64,000 nt of DNA, from assembly GCF_900100715.1 (NCBI RefSeq), contig NZ_FNCA01000008.1:54137-118136 (forward strand), given 5' to 3'. A model generated the notes under the pieces. That model saw only the letters and a program-made list of their open reading frames with translations. It was not told the origin of the DNA and ran no database searches. The translations under genes were made by a program, and so were the position numbers. The DNA comes from Methanolobus vulcani. GTDB taxonomy: Archaea > Halobacteriota > Methanosarcinia > Methanosarcinales > Methanosarcinaceae. Below are positions 8,207-18,429 of this stretch, piece after piece (position 1 is the first letter of the stretch; each line of letters begins with the position of its first letter).

Positions 8207-10276
8207 TTGAATTTAAATAAATCTTTCAATTTTAAAAACATAACAATAAGTAAAAAAATCATTGTATTTGCATTAATTCTCACAATATTACCGGTTACAG
8301 CAGTAGGTATTTTTTCATACGAACAAACAGCCGGTGCCATTCGGGAACAGTTGCATGAGAGACTTGATGAGCAGGTTCTCATGGAAGAACAGTATATTGA
8401 TGCTGTCTTTTCGGTGGCCCAGGAAAACCTGGTTGCAAGTGCCGGAGTTGCAGATGAAGTATTTTATTCAAATGGGAATCCGTCGATATCAAATGGAAAT
8501 ATGATCCTTGGAGAGGACTACGTTGTTAATGGAAATAATGAAATCGTCGACAACGTCAAAAGACAAACAGGAAGTGAAGTATCTATATTCCAGGTTCGTG
8601 ATGGATATGCAACCAGAATATCAACAACGACTACAAATTCAGATGGCAGTCGTGCACTTGGATCTAGAGTCTCAGATGAAGTATATAATGCAGTCGTAAC
8701 AAATGGCAAGATATACACAGGACGCGCTAATGTCCTTGGTGAGTATTATCTGGCCTATTACAAAGCAATTAAGGATACAAGTGGAAATACCATTGGTATT
8801 CTTTCAATAGGTATCCCTGAAGAAGTATATCGTCTTCAGATCAAAAAGCAGATGTCTGGGATCGTAGTTGGTCAAACCGGATATATGTATGTGATAGATT
8901 CTAATGGTAATGTTATCATTCACCCAAGCGTAGAAGGCGATAATCTAATTACAAATGATTTTATCAAAGAAATGATCGCCAACAAGGATGGCAGGATCAC
9001 TTACATGTGGGAAGGCCGTGAAAAGGTAATGAGCTATGCTTATTATCCTGACAAGGACTGGATCATTGTTACAGGAACCTATGTCGATGAGTTCGAGGCT
9101 CCTGTAAGGGCTATCAGGGATGGTATTGTTGCAGCAGTACTTGTTTTTGCTATACTTGGTGCGGGAGCTGCAATAATTATCAGCAGGTCTATTTCAGGTG
9201 GAATACAGAAAATCGTTGCAGATTTCAAGCAGATATCAGATGATGCTCTTGAAGGCAAAATCAATACAAGGGCTGAAACTGATGTGGATATTGACTTTAC
9301 AGCAATTCCTTCAGGTCTTAATGAGATATTGAACTCACTTTCAGCAGTCATAGGGGTTGTAAGTAAGAGCGCAAACAGTGTTGCTTCAACAGCTGAAGAG
9401 ATGTCAGCTTCTATTGAGGAAATGACAGCCGCTTCAACTGAGATATCAGATACTGTTAATGAGATCGCAAGAGGATCACAGGAGCAGTCTTCACGGGCTG
9501 AGGATATCTCAAGGACTATGAATGATATGACAATAGGTGTGCAGGATATTGCTAATAATGCTCAGAATGCAGCAGAGGCAGCAAATGCTGCAAGGGATTT
9601 CATTGCAAATGTCGGTCAGCAGTCCAGAGACCTGCTCGCCCAGATGGATGCGATACAGAATGCTACTAACACTTCTTCAACTGTCATAAAAGAGCTTGAA
9701 TCAAAGTCCAACCAGATAGGAGAGATCGTGGATATCATTACAAGCATTGCAGACCAGACAAACCTGCTTGCTCTTAACGCTGCTATTGAAGCTGCCAGGG
9801 CAGGAGAACATGGTCGTGGATTTGCTGTTGTTGCAGATGAGGTAAGAAAACTTGCCGAGAACTCAGGAACCGCAGCATCACAAATTGCAGATCTGCTAAC
9901 TGAGATCAAGGATGGTACACATGAGGCAGTAGCTTCCATGGACAATGGTACTAAAACAGTATCTGATGGAGTTGTAGCACTTTCCGGTACAGTTGAAGCC
10001 GTGCAGAAGATCGTTGAGGAAAGTAACAGAATCGCCCAGATGGCAGAAAGCATTGCTGCAGCCGCTCAAGAGCAGTCTGCTTCTATTGAAGAGGTTACTG
10101 CAACGGTTGATGAGGTTGCATCAATTTCCCAGGAATCTGCTTCAGGTACTGAACAAACCTCTGCAGCAGTGGAACAGCAGAATGCCACTATGATGGAGAT
10201 AACCAGAAGTTCTCAGGAACTTGCTCAGATGGCAACTGATATGCAGGAAATTGTCTCAAAGTACATTACTGAATAA
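8207..10276 (+). CDS. Methyl-accepting chemotaxis protein with Cache sensor, tandem paralogue
   Basis: The 689-residue receptor has the same layout as its neighbour: membrane helix near residues 18-38, Cache sensor, second helix near 303-325, HAMP and signalling coiled coil with [21 protein letters not shown] at the tip. The signalling domain is nearly identical to that of the 5812 gene, while the sensor domain has diverged, so the pair arose by duplication and may sense different ligands. It also starts with TTG, at 8207, preceded by AAGGATG. It has its own promoter and terminator. Confidence 0.93.
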   Translation: MNLNKSFNFKNITISKKIIVFALILTILPVTAVGIFSYEQTAGAIREQLHERLDEQVLMEEQYIDAVFSVAQENLVASAGVADEVFYSNGNPSISNGNMILGEDYVVNGNNEIVDNVKRQTGSEVSIFQVRDGYATRISTTTTNSDGSRALGSRVSDEVYNAVVTNGKIYTGRANVLGEYYLAYYKAIKDTSGNTIGILSIGIPEEVYRLQIKKQMSGIVVGQTGYMYVIDSNGNVIIHPSVEGDNLITNDFIKEMIANKDGRITYMWEGREKVMSYAYYPDKDWIIVTGTYVDEFEAPVRAIRDGIVAAVLVFAILGAGAAIIISRSISGGIQKIVADFKQISDDALEGKINTRAETDVDIDFTAIPSGLNEILNSLSAVIGVVSKSANSVASTAEEMSASIEEMTAASTEISDTVNEIARGSQEQSSRAEDISRTMNDMTIGVQDIANNAQNAAEAANAARDFIANVGQQSRDLLAQMDAIQNATNTSSTVIKELESKSNQIGEIVDIITSIADQTNLLALNAAIEAARAGEHGRGFAVVADEVRKLAENSGTAASQIADLLTEIKDGTHEAVASMDNGTKTVSDGVVALSGTVEAVQKIVEESNRIAQMAESIAAAAQEQSASIEEVTATVDEVASISQESASGTEQTSAAVEQQNATMMEITRSSQELAQMATDMQEIVSKYITE

Positions 10277-10306
10277 GGAGTGCTTTTTCACTCCTGATAT
10301 CTTTTT
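10276..10306 (+). terminator. Hairpin terminator after the second chemoreceptor gene
   Basis: AGGAGTG at 10276-10282 pairs with CACTCCT at 10289-10295 across a 6-base loop, and is followed by GATATCTTTTTT. It starts at the last base of the stop codon. The following gap to 10578 is AT-rich, with a TATA-like TTTTATATCAT near 10408 and no gene that I can support. Confidence 0.7.
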
Positions 10307-10578
10307 TACTCATTTTTCTTTTTGTGTCTTTTTTTAGGCTAACATTGACTTTTAGTAATCATATTTTTGAATTTGAATTTTTGATTTAAAAGGCGGTTGG
10401 CAATTATTTTATATCATAGTTCTTTCTTTTCGTAACTGCGTGTAAAATGCGTCAGATATAAGTATTTGAAATGAAAAATATCCAATTATCAGTATAAAAA
10501 TAAATGGTCCTTATGGATTTGAATTATTGAGCCGAAAATTGAAAAATGATATGGAGAAGTTGATAATAAAGTGATAAT

Positions 10579-11121
10579 ATGCCAGGATCAGATCTTGATA
10601 GTAAAAAAGTTTTAATGGTTGTTGCGCAGGAAGGTTTCAGGGATGAGGAGTTCTTTGAGCCAAGAGAAGTTTTTGAGGATGCAGGTATAACCATCACCAT
10701 TGCAAGTAAAACCACCAATGAGGCATCCGGTGTCCTGGGCAGGTCTGTAAAGCCTGATGTTGCAATTGATAAAGTTAACATTGCAGAGTTTGATGCCATA
10801 GTCATATCCGGCGGCCCGGGTTCCAGGAAGTATCTGTGGTCTGATAAGGACCTCAGGGAACTGGTTGCAGATGCATTTGAGCAGGAGAAGGTTGTCGCTG
10901 CTATTTGTGTTTCTCCGGTTGTTCTTGCAAGGGCCGGTGTTCTTGAGAGTAAAAAGGCTACTGTGTTTAAGGATCCTGAATCGATTAAAGAACTGGAAAA
11001 GGGTGGAGCTATCTATGAGGATGAAAGTGTGATCGTTGTAGATAATGTTGTCACCGGAAGAGACCCAGCCAGTGCGGAAGAGTTTGGTGAGGCTGTCCTT
11101 GAAGCTCTGGAGAATTTGTAA
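10579..11121 (+). CDS. DJ-1/PfpI family protein
   Basis: The 180-residue protein has the class I glutamine-amidotransferase-like fold. Visible are EEFFEP with an acidic residue near 23, the SGGPGS loop near 78-82, and the nucleophile-elbow cysteine Cys110 in AAICVSPVVLARAG. Proteins of this superfamily act as deglycases, chaperones or peptidases. The residue after the cysteine is Val rather than the His typical of PfpI peptidases, so the DJ-1/YajL-like branch is more likely. It is a single-gene unit; the substrate is unknown. Confidence 0.85.
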   Translation: MPGSDLDSKKVLMVVAQEGFRDEEFFEPREVFEDAGITITIASKTTNEASGVLGRSVKPDVAIDKVNIAEFDAIVISGGPGSRKYLWSDKDLRELVADAFEQEKVVAAICVSPVVLARAGVLESKKATVFKDPESIKELEKGGAIYEDESVIVVDNVVTGRDPASAEEFGEAVLEALENL

Positions 11122-11216
11122 GGATTGTAAGATCTATAAGCTATAAGCCGGATACCCGGCTTATCTCTCATATATGCTATCTGTAAACAAGTCAATTTTT
11201 TGCTTTTATGTTAAGT

Positions 11217-11984
11217 TCAAAGTTGAACTATCATGAGGTCTTTTGCGACTATGACCTCGCCTTTGTAGTACTTTTTTATGTGGTCTGTTGCTTCCCTGTA
11301 ACGTCCCTGCATGTGTGGATAGAGATGCGTGAGATAGAGCTTTTTTGCGGTTAACGGATATTCTTCCATCATGAGGGTGAGCATGTCAGGTGTGGTGTGG
11401 TTTGTCATGGGGAATCCCAGCGGGAAGGAGCATTCGTGTATAAGCACGTCTGCACCCTCTGCCAGTTCCATTATCTCTTCACTGGGCTCGGTGTCGCCGG
11501 TGTATACAACGGTTTTGCCGTTGCTTTCGATATGATAGGCAAGGGAATTGTCGGTGTGTACGGTCTTTGCAGTTCTAATGGAGCAGTTGCATTTTCCATT
11601 AGTTCCTTCAGGAACAAATTCTTCATCTGGCGAGAGTTCTGTGATTTGCGCACTGAACCTGCCTTTTAGATAATCGTAAACTTCCATTGTCTTTGCATAC
11701 CACTCTTTTGTGCCCTGTGGCCCATATATACGCATTTCTGTCCTGCCTATGAGCCAGTTTGCCTTGAGAAGAGCAAGTATATCTCCTACATGGTCAAGGT
11801 GCAGATGTGTGATTATTATAGCATCTATTGCTTTATGGTCATGCCTGCTTTCATGAATTCTTCCAAGAACCCCGCAGCCGCAATCAAAAAGCAGGAGATT
11901 TTTCTCTGTATCCAGCAGAACTCCGGACTGTACTCTTCCATCCTGAGGTATCCCGGTACCTGTGCCAAGAAACGTGATTTCCAT
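11217..11984 (-). CDS. Metallo-beta-lactamase-fold hydrolase, ribonuclease Z-like
   Basis: RNase Z cuts the 3' trailer from tRNA precursors. The 255-residue protein starts with FLGTGTG and carries the zinc motif His60-Leu-His62-Leu-Asp64-His65. Further ligands are seen in VYTGDTEPS, in HECSFP and in the C-terminal LTHLYPH. It is shorter than typical RNase Z (about 300 residues), and I do not see a clear exosite arm beyond GRFSAQITELSPDE near residue 125. It may therefore be a related MBL hydrolase. It reads away from the tRNA-Leu gene, starting 87 bases from it. Confidence 0.75.
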   Translation of the reverse strand: MEITFLGTGTGIPQDGRVQSGVLLDTEKNLLLFDCGCGVLGRIHESRHDHKAIDAIIITHLHLDHVGDILALLKANWLIGRTEMRIYGPQGTKEWYAKTMEVYDYLKGRFSAQITELSPDEEFVPEGTNGKCNCSIRTAKTVHTDNSLAYHIESNGKTVVYTGDTEPSEEIMELAEGADVLIHECSFPLGFPMTNHTTPDMLTLMMEEYPLTAKKLYLTHLYPHMQGRYREATDHIKKYYKGEVIVAKDLMIVQL

Positions 11985-12070
11985 ACCAGCTATAATAAGA
12001 CTTAAGTAACTTAATTGTTATTATCTGGTGTTCAAAACCACATGACCGGCATTCCACTACTATTCTAACT

Positions 12071-12154
12071 GCGAGGGTTGCCCAGCTGGTCAAAGGCGCC
12101 GGACTTAAGATCCGGTATCGAAGGATTTCGAGGGTTCAAATCCCTCCCCTCGCA
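12071..12154 (+). tRNA. tRNA-Leu (UAA)
   Basis: The acceptor stem pairs GCGAGGG (12071-12077) with CCCTCGC (12147-12153), followed by discriminator A. The anticodon stem CCGGA/TCCGG encloses the loop CTTAAGA, giving anticodon UAA. A long variable arm, as expected for leucine tRNA, precedes the T arm GAGGG-TTCAAAT-CCCTC. There is no intron, and CCA is not encoded. The gene marks the left edge of the accessory island. Confidence 0.96.
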
Positions 12155-12277
12155 TGTCTTTTTAGGGATATAGGTAACACCTAAAAATACCACTCTTCAA
12201 AAATTTAAACTTTTATTGGATTGAATACTTGTTTAATTGACAAAGTTTATCATATTTGAAGTGTTAATATATTTATA

Positions 12278-12757
12278 ATGAGTCAAAGAACCAAAGGTTT
12301 AGATCCAATCATTTATGACAATACAGAAATATTGATTATCGGAACTTTTCCCGGTAAAAAATCAAGGGATGAGAATCAATATTATTATGATTCTCGAAAT
12401 CAATTCTGGAATATAATGAGTGATGTGCTTAATACCGACTTTTTGAATTTAGAATATAATGACAGAATCAATATTCTACAGGAATACAAAATTGGATTAT
12501 GGGATGATATAGAATCTTGTGAAATAGAAGGGAGTTTGGACAAAAACATCAAAGAACCAGAGTATAATGATTTTTCTCATTTCACCCAAGTAAAGAAAAT
12601 AATCTGTAATGGAAAAGCAGCAGAAGAAAACTACAATAAAAATGACAAAAAACTAACCGATGTAAAGGTTTTAAGGGTTCCATCTTCTAGTTCTGCAAAT
12701 AATGGTTCAATTGGTCGTTTTGAACAATGGAAGAATGCAATAATCGGTCAGGTTTAA
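12278..12757 (+). CDS. Hypoxanthine-DNA glycosylase-like (uracil-DNA glycosylase superfamily)
   Basis: This 159-residue protein matches the UDG superfamily branch that removes deaminated adenine (hypoxanthine) from DNA. The N-terminal strand carries IIGTFPGKKS, followed by YYYDSRNQFWNIM, the substrate-pocket segment of this branch. The central strand is KKIICNGKAA, and the C-terminal loop VPSSSSANN corresponds to the usual LPSTSPAN. An ATG at 12278 with an upstream TATA-like ATATATTTATAA supports the start. It lies between tRNA-Leu and the restriction operon and converges on hsdR with a 32-base gap. Its substrate is inferred from family resemblance only. Confidence 0.75.
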   Translation: MSQRTKGLDPIIYDNTEILIIGTFPGKKSRDENQYYYDSRNQFWNIMSDVLNTDFLNLEYNDRINILQEYKIGLWDDIESCEIEGSLDKNIKEPEYNDFSHFTQVKKIICNGKAAEENYNKNDKKLTDVKVLRVPSSSSANNGSIGRFEQWKNAIIGQV

Positions 12758-12789
12758 AAATTTAGGTGACTTTTTACTTTAAGGTTCAC

Positions 12790-15687
12790 TTAATAATGCT
12801 CTCTGATATACTCATAAGCCTTGTCGAACAGTTCATTCTCCTTATGCAACTTATACTTCAACAAAGTCCTACGCAAAGCTTTCTGAACATCCCTCTCACC
12901 TGCAGATGTCCATTGCCAGCCATCGAATCTGGTATATTTAACAACCTCATCAATATCATTAACAATTCTTTCTATGATTGCTGGTGTCGTTTCAACCTTG
13001 CATTCAAGGAACAATTTTGTTAATGCTTGTTTTGTATCGTCAACTGGCTCTGCTTCAGTTTCTCTTTCCAGTTTGACGGTGTCACGGGCAATTTCTAGGA
13101 GTTTTTTGAGGAAATCAATACTGCTGATAGCATTTCTGTAATGCATTTCCTTTACTTTCTCCAGTCTTTCTCCAAGCTCCTGGAATCTGGGATCATCTAC
13201 GTGAACGTGTAATCTCCATTCAATCTTCAAGGCAAGTTTCTTTCCTTTTACATCAGCATCTTTATCCGTGAGATGATCGAGAATATTGGCATCCATTATC
13301 AAGGTTTCAAGGTCATCCCTGATTGTTTGCACTGTGACGTTCTCATGTATAAGTTTCAGTGTTTTGGCACCAAGGGCATGCCAGATAAGTTTTCCATTTC
13401 CACTTGGCGGTCTTATGGATTCATATACTTGTGTAAGCCATTTGTAATCCTTCTCATATGGATCCAAAAATGAATCTGGGGATATAGCTTCCCAATGACG
13501 GGACAAATATGAGTAATCAGCTGCAAAGAAATCCCTGCTTTCATCTGTTCTCAGACAATCCTGGGCTGCGAGCAAGCCTTCATATCCATCAAGGGTTCTG
13601 TCAACACCTTCAAAATGTGAAAGGCAAGTTTCCAAAGCACGGGGGAACTCTGCTTTTAGCATTTCAATGTTGGAGATTACTGTTTTCATTTCCTCGACAT
13701 CAAAATCCAAAGCTGATGCTACATTGTCAAATATTCCAAGGTAGTCTATTATTAATCCATGGTCTTTGTCTGGGTAAGGTCTGTTAACACGACAGATTGC
13801 CTGCAGAAGGTTATGGTCCTTCATTGGCTTGTCAAGGTACATTGCCTGGTTGATTGGTGCATCAAATCCAGTAAGCAGTTTTGATGTTACAATAAGAAGT
13901 TTCAGTGGGTCATTGGGATCTCTGAACCTGTCCAGTAGTTTTTCCTGTTCATCGTCTGTCAGGGAATAACTTTGCTTCCAATCGTCGGGGTCCTTCTGCC
14001 TCAGCGTCATAACAACAGCAGACTCTTCAGGTGGCATGTGTTTGTCAATTTCCTGCTTGTACAGGTGACAGGCTTCTCTGTCCCATACGACAACCTGTCC
14101 TTTGAAATCATTGGGGTCAACATGTTTCTTGTAATGCTGGACAATATCCTTACAGACTCTACTAATTCTGTCAGGTGTTTTAGCTAGGACTCCGTATTTT
14201 CCTGCACGATCAGAAAGTTCAGCTTTGTCACCGTAGCTCAGATTATTTTCCTTTGCCATCCATTCGAATTCTTCATCAATGGCTTTTTTATTGATATGTA
14301 ATTCAACGGGACGTGGTTCAAAATAGATTGGCAGGGTTGCCTTGTCTATGATAGACTGTTCGAAAGAGTACCGACTAAGATATCCGTTCTCGTCTTCTTC
14401 AGCACCAAAGGTCCAGAATGTGTTTCTGTCCCTGGTGTTGATTGGCGTACCTGTGAGACCAAATAGGAATGCATTTGGAAGAGCTTGTCGCATCTTCTGA
14501 CCAAGGTCACCTTCCTGGGTTCTATGGGCTTCATCAACAAGGACTATGATGTTTTCCCTGTCGTTGAGAACTCCATCAGCTTCTCCGAACTTATGAATGG
14601 TTGTGATTATGATTTTCCTTGTATCCTGTTTCAGTAGCTGTTCAAGTTCTTCCCTTGAATCAGTCATGACAACATTCGGAACATTGGAAGCATTAAAGGT
14701 TGCACTTATCTGAGAATTAAGGTCTATTCTGTCCACAACCACAAGCACGGTAGGACTTCTGAGTTCAGGGTTACGTCGAAGTTGCATAGCTGCGTAAACC
14801 ATGAGCAAGGATTTACCTGAACCCTGGAAATGCCATATCAGACCTTTTCTGATCCTTCCATCGATAACTCTCTGTACGATTTGTTTTGCAGCTTCATACT
14901 GCTGATAACGGCAGAGAATCTTAATCTTCTGGCCACCTTTTGTGGTGCTGTACAGGGTGAAATCTTTCAGTAGTTCAAGGACAACTTCAGGTTTGAGCAT
15001 TCTATTAACGGAGCTTTTGACTTCATCCAGCAGATCGAATGCATCTTCCTCAGTCTCTCTCCATGGTTGCCATTTCTCTATTGGTAACTTTATGGAGCCA
15101 ACACGATAGACCTTGCCTTCAGTTGCAAAGCAGAATACATTAGGTACAAAGATCTCAGTAACAGAGTTCTGGTACTCTTCCAGTTGTACAGCTCCGTCAA
15201 CCCATGATACTGCAGGTCTTACAGGACTTTTTGCCTCTCCTATTACCAGTGGAATACCATTTACCAGCAGAACAATATCAGGTCTTCTCTCCTGACCAGT
15301 CTTAAAGGTGTACTGGGTTGTTACAATGAAATCATTGTTTTTGAGATTATCATAATCAATAAGTCTGACAGAAACATGCTCTCCGTTCTCCCCAAAAGGC
15401 ATGGTCTTCTCATTACGAATCCACTCGGAAAACTCCTCGTTTGCCCGTACAAGCCCCATTCCCTTTGCACTTTGGATAATTGCTCGAAGCTTGTAAAGAA
15501 CTTCATCAGCACGACCTGGTTCTTCAGCAATGGAAGGATTCAGTCTGATAAGAGAATCTATGAGATGCTTCTCAACCAGCACATCAACTTCCCTCCTTGG
15601 AAGCTGCTCTCTTGGTACAAATTTCCATCCCATATTTGTCAGAAGATCTCTGACAAAATTCTCGACTGAATTTTCCTCATTGAACAT
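12790..15687 (-). CDS. hsdR: Type I restriction enzyme, restriction (R) subunit
   Basis: HsdR is the ATP-driven translocase and endonuclease of a type I system. The 965-residue protein is full length. The N-terminal nuclease of the PD-(D/E)xK type is seen as RPDIVLL...VIGEAKSP near residues 134-155. Motor motif I is FQGSGKS near 290, motif II DEAHR near 385, and later helicase motifs include FGLTGTPI and the QAICRVNRPY segment near 635. A helical C-terminal domain that binds the methyltransferase follows. Its start overlaps the end of hsdS by 11 bases, so it is the last gene of the operon. No inactivating lesion is visible. Confidence 0.95.
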   Translation of the reverse strand: MFNEENSVENFVRDLLTNMGWKFVPREQLPRREVDVLVEKHLIDSLIRLNPSIAEEPGRADEVLYKLRAIIQSAKGMGLVRANEEFSEWIRNEKTMPFGENGEHVSVRLIDYDNLKNNDFIVTTQYTFKTGQERRPDIVLLVNGIPLVIGEAKSPVRPAVSWVDGAVQLEEYQNSVTEIFVPNVFCFATEGKVYRVGSIKLPIEKWQPWRETEEDAFDLLDEVKSSVNRMLKPEVVLELLKDFTLYSTTKGGQKIKILCRYQQYEAAKQIVQRVIDGRIRKGLIWHFQGSGKSLLMVYAAMQLRRNPELRSPTVLVVVDRIDLNSQISATFNASNVPNVVMTDSREELEQLLKQDTRKIIITTIHKFGEADGVLNDRENIIVLVDEAHRTQEGDLGQKMRQALPNAFLFGLTGTPINTRDRNTFWTFGAEEDENGYLSRYSFEQSIIDKATLPIYFEPRPVELHINKKAIDEEFEWMAKENNLSYGDKAELSDRAGKYGVLAKTPDRISRVCKDIVQHYKKHVDPNDFKGQVVVWDREACHLYKQEIDKHMPPEESAVVMTLRQKDPDDWKQSYSLTDDEQEKLLDRFRDPNDPLKLLIVTSKLLTGFDAPINQAMYLDKPMKDHNLLQAICRVNRPYPDKDHGLIIDYLGIFDNVASALDFDVEEMKTVISNIEMLKAEFPRALETCLSHFEGVDRTLDGYEGLLAAQDCLRTDESRDFFAADYSYLSRHWEAISPDSFLDPYEKDYKWLTQVYESIRPPSGNGKLIWHALGAKTLKLIHENVTVQTIRDDLETLIMDANILDHLTDKDADVKGKKLALKIEWRLHVHVDDPRFQELGERLEKVKEMHYRNAISSIDFLKKLLEIARDTVKLERETEAEPVDDTKQALTKLFLECKVETTPAIIERIVNDIDEVVKYTRFDGWQWTSAGERDVQKALRRTLLKYKLHKENELFDKAYEYIREHY

Positions 15688-16939
15688 TTTGAAGAGCCTC
15701 TTGGGGAATTTTTAGGATTCCTGAAATAAAATCATTTGTAACTTTAAGTTTTAGATTTTCAATATTATTCTTATGTTCTTGATACTTTTGAATATTTCTA
15801 TCTAATTCTAAAAAAATATCTGTGATTTCATTTTGTTCAGATATTGGTGGAAGAAAAATAATTAAATCCCTTACATCAGATAAATTAACTCTTGGTCTAG
15901 TGCTTCCAACCGTTTTCGCAACAAATTGATAATTACAAATTGGAGAATTTAGCATATATTCAATAAACTTTTTATTTGCTTTTTGTGATGAAACCCTAAT
16001 TCGTACTACATCAGAAGTTACAATGCCATTTTTCATATAAGCTGGCACTTCACATGTCTTGCCAATTGGATCACCTAACTTGGCAAGTACAATATCTCCT
16101 TCATTATATGAATGATAAGATAATTCGTCAGCTTTCTCTTTTGATATATATTTGATATCTTTAAGTATGAAGTTATTTCTCTCAATGTTCTGTAAACGAA
16201 TAATTGGGACACCAGATTCTTTGTAGTCTTTAACTTTTAGATTTGATCCAAAAGGACCTGCAACAATCGAGTCTTTATCTTCCCCAATTTCTGATAACTT
16301 TATAACATTCCAATTTTCAGGTATGTCCCCATAATCAGTTTTTTTGAAGGAACTATGATTTATTCCTTTAGTTAACAATTTATTTAGAAATTCTTCTTTT
16401 ACTTTTCGTGATACTAATAGGAGTTTTTCTATTCGATTTAGGTTATCCTGAATACTCCATATTGTTTCTACAATCTTTTTTTGTTCTTCGATAGAAGGAA
16501 TTACAATTTCTTCTTCAGCAAGTTGTTTCCATTTGATTCTTTTTGAAAATGCACCTGCCGAAAGTGCTATAATTTTGTTCTCAAATGGTTCAAATTGCAT
16601 AAAAATAGGTAAAAAGCCCTCTACTATATATTTAAGGATTGGCTCTAAAACGATAATATCACCAGAGCAGACACCATCAAAGGGAGCTACAGATACTCTT
16701 CTAAGATATGTGTTCCTTCTGGCAAAAAGAATGTCATCTTTTTCAAATAGTTTCATCGTAGATGTGACATCACTTGTACTGCCATATCGTTTTACAACTA
16801 GTTCCCCTGAATCAAGATGTTCCAATCCAACGTATTTTTCATACCCAGACTCACCTGGATCATCTACTCTAACGGACTTTTGTTTTGCAAGTTCCTTGAA
16901 CTTGACTTTTATCCAGTTCTCTGGAATTTCCTGGTTCAA
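15677..16939 (-). CDS. hsdS: Type I restriction-modification specificity (S) subunit
   Basis: HsdS chooses the bipartite DNA target. The 420-residue protein contains two target-recognition domains. The first begins with IPENWIKVKFKELA and the second, near residue 210, with IPENWNVIKLSEIG. Each is followed by a conserved helical spacer (EEQKKIVETIWSIQ and SEQNEITDIFLELD). The complete two-domain layout predicts a fully bipartite site; the bases recognised cannot be read from the sequence. Its start overlaps the end of the second hsdM gene by 4 bases (ATGA). It is more AT-rich than its neighbours, as is usual for exchangeable specificity genes. Confidence 0.93.
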   Translation of the reverse strand: MNQEIPENWIKVKFKELAKQKSVRVDDPGESGYEKYVGLEHLDSGELVVKRYGSTSDVTSTMKLFEKDDILFARRNTYLRRVSVAPFDGVCSGDIIVLEPILKYIVEGFLPIFMQFEPFENKIIALSAGAFSKRIKWKQLAEEEIVIPSIEEQKKIVETIWSIQDNLNRIEKLLLVSRKVKEEFLNKLLTKGINHSSFKKTDYGDIPENWNVIKLSEIGEDKDSIVAGPFGSNLKVKDYKESGVPIIRLQNIERNNFILKDIKYISKEKADELSYHSYNEGDIVLAKLGDPIGKTCEVPAYMKNGIVTSDVVRIRVSSQKANKKFIEYMLNSPICNYQFVAKTVGSTRPRVNLSDVRDLIIFLPPISEQNEITDIFLELDRNIQKYQEHKNNIENLKLKVTNDFISGILKIPQEALQNVQ

Positions 16940-18429
16940 TTTATAACCTCCTTGAGAACATCTGATAAATTACAATAGGATTCTTTTAGCTGTTGTGAGC
17001 TATTCTGCCACTCTGAAACAACCTCTTCAATAGTTTGTTCTTCTTTCTGGTTCTCTTCTGATAATTCAGGTCGCACGTATAATGCGACATTAATAACATG
17101 TTTATTATCTCTGATTTGCTGTAATGTAGCAATCTTTGTCCTTCCTGGAACTTCCTTAAAATCAGAATACCATTTGTATATGCTGGAAATATGTTCATCT
17201 GAAAGGAAACTTTGAGTCTTTTCCTTTATGATTTGGTCATAAGCTCTAATAAAAACGACTTTACCTTTTCGTTCCTCTGGTTTGTTTTTGCTACAGACTA
17301 CAATGCAGGAATCCATTGGTGAATTGTAGAATAAATTTGGTCCAAGCCCAATTACACAATCTACTAGATCATCTTCTATGAGCTTGCTACGCATATCCAA
17401 TTCTGCATCTCTGAACAAAATTCCATGTGGCCAGAGTATTGCACATCTCCCAGTATCTTCCTTCAGGGAAGAAACGATGTGCTGAAAGAAAGCATAATCC
17501 GCACATCCCTGGGGTGGTGTTCCATAGATGTTTCTGCTCCAAGGGTCATGTTGCCAAGCTTTCTGATTCCACTTCTTTATCGAATACGGTGGATTGGCGA
17601 GAACCATATCGAACTGTTTAACTCTGTCATTTTCCACAAATGCAGGATTTGAGAGTGTGTCTCCCCTTACAATATGGAAATCCTCAAAACCGTGGAGGAA
17701 CATGTTCATCCTTGCGATTGCTGAGGTTATGATATTGATTTCTTGCCCGTACAGACTGATATTCCTGTACTCCTGACCATTTTCCTTGGCAAGAAGAGCA
17801 GCGTTGAGTAACATGCCTCCTGAACCACATGTTGGATCATAGATACTCTCGCCTGTTTTAGGGTCAACAATCATGCTCATCAGGCGTACAACAGTACGGT
17901 TGGTGTAGAATTCCGCAGCAGTATGGCCGCTGTCATCAGCAAACTTCTTGATCAGGAACTCATAGCCTGTACCGAACTCATCCTGTGGTACATTCTTGAG
18001 TGAAAGATTGATTGTTGAGAAATGTTCTACAAGGTCGATCAGAATCTTATCGGTCAGACGGTTCTTATTTGTCCAGTTAGTATCGCCGAAAATTCCTGCA
18101 AGTCTGTCAGGATTGGCCTTTTCAATTTCACTCATGGCAGTCTTTATTGCCTTGCCAACATCGGTGGAAACGTTTCTGACATCTTCCCAGTGTGCACCCA
18201 ACGGAACCTGGAATCTGTGGTTCTCTGCAAACTCTGCGTATTCCTTGTCTCCATCAGACTCTTCAAGAGCTTCCTGATACTCTTCATCATATACATCAGA
18301 TATACGCTTAAAGAACATCAACGGGAATATAATGCTCTTATACTCTCCAGGATCAATAACACCTCTGAGAAGTACAGCAGCTCCCCAGAGATACTGCTCA
18401 AGTTCCTGCTGTGATATCATTTTGCTCAT
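16936..18429 (-). CDS. hsdM: Type I modification (M) subunit, second hsdM of the operon
   Basis: The 497-residue DNA adenine methyltransferase uses S-adenosylmethionine. Motif I is DPTCGSGG at about 198-205 and motif IV is NPPY at 279-282; an N-terminal helical domain with FFKRISDVYDEEY precedes them. The segment usually read as GEFYTPR is AEFYTNR here (about 172-178), a change from the family consensus. It is a paralogue of the upstream hsdM: by eye about 42 of 59 positions are identical from ELEQYLW onward. The 4-base overlaps with both neighbours imply coupled translation. Whether both paralogues assemble in one complex is unknown. Confidence 0.93.
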   Translation of the reverse strand: MSKMISQQELEQYLWGAAVLLRGVIDPGEYKSIIFPLMFFKRISDVYDEEYQEALEESDGDKEYAEFAENHRFQVPLGAHWEDVRNVSTDVGKAIKTAMSEIEKANPDRLAGIFGDTNWTNKNRLTDKILIDLVEHFSTINLSLKNVPQDEFGTGYEFLIKKFADDSGHTAAEFYTNRTVVRLMSMIVDPKTGESIYDPTCGSGGMLLNAALLAKENGQEYRNISLYGQEINIITSAIARMNMFLHGFEDFHIVRGDTLSNPAFVENDRVKQFDMVLANPPYSIKKWNQKAWQHDPWSRNIYGTPPQGCADYAFFQHIVSSLKEDTGRCAILWPHGILFRDAELDMRSKLIEDDLVDCVIGLGPNLFYNSPMDSCIVVCSKNKPEERKGKVVFIRAYDQIIKEKTQSFLSDEHISSIYKWYSDFKEVPGRTKIATLQQIRDNKHVINVALYVRPELSEENQKEEQTIEEVVSEWQNSSQQLKESYCNLSDVLKEVIN

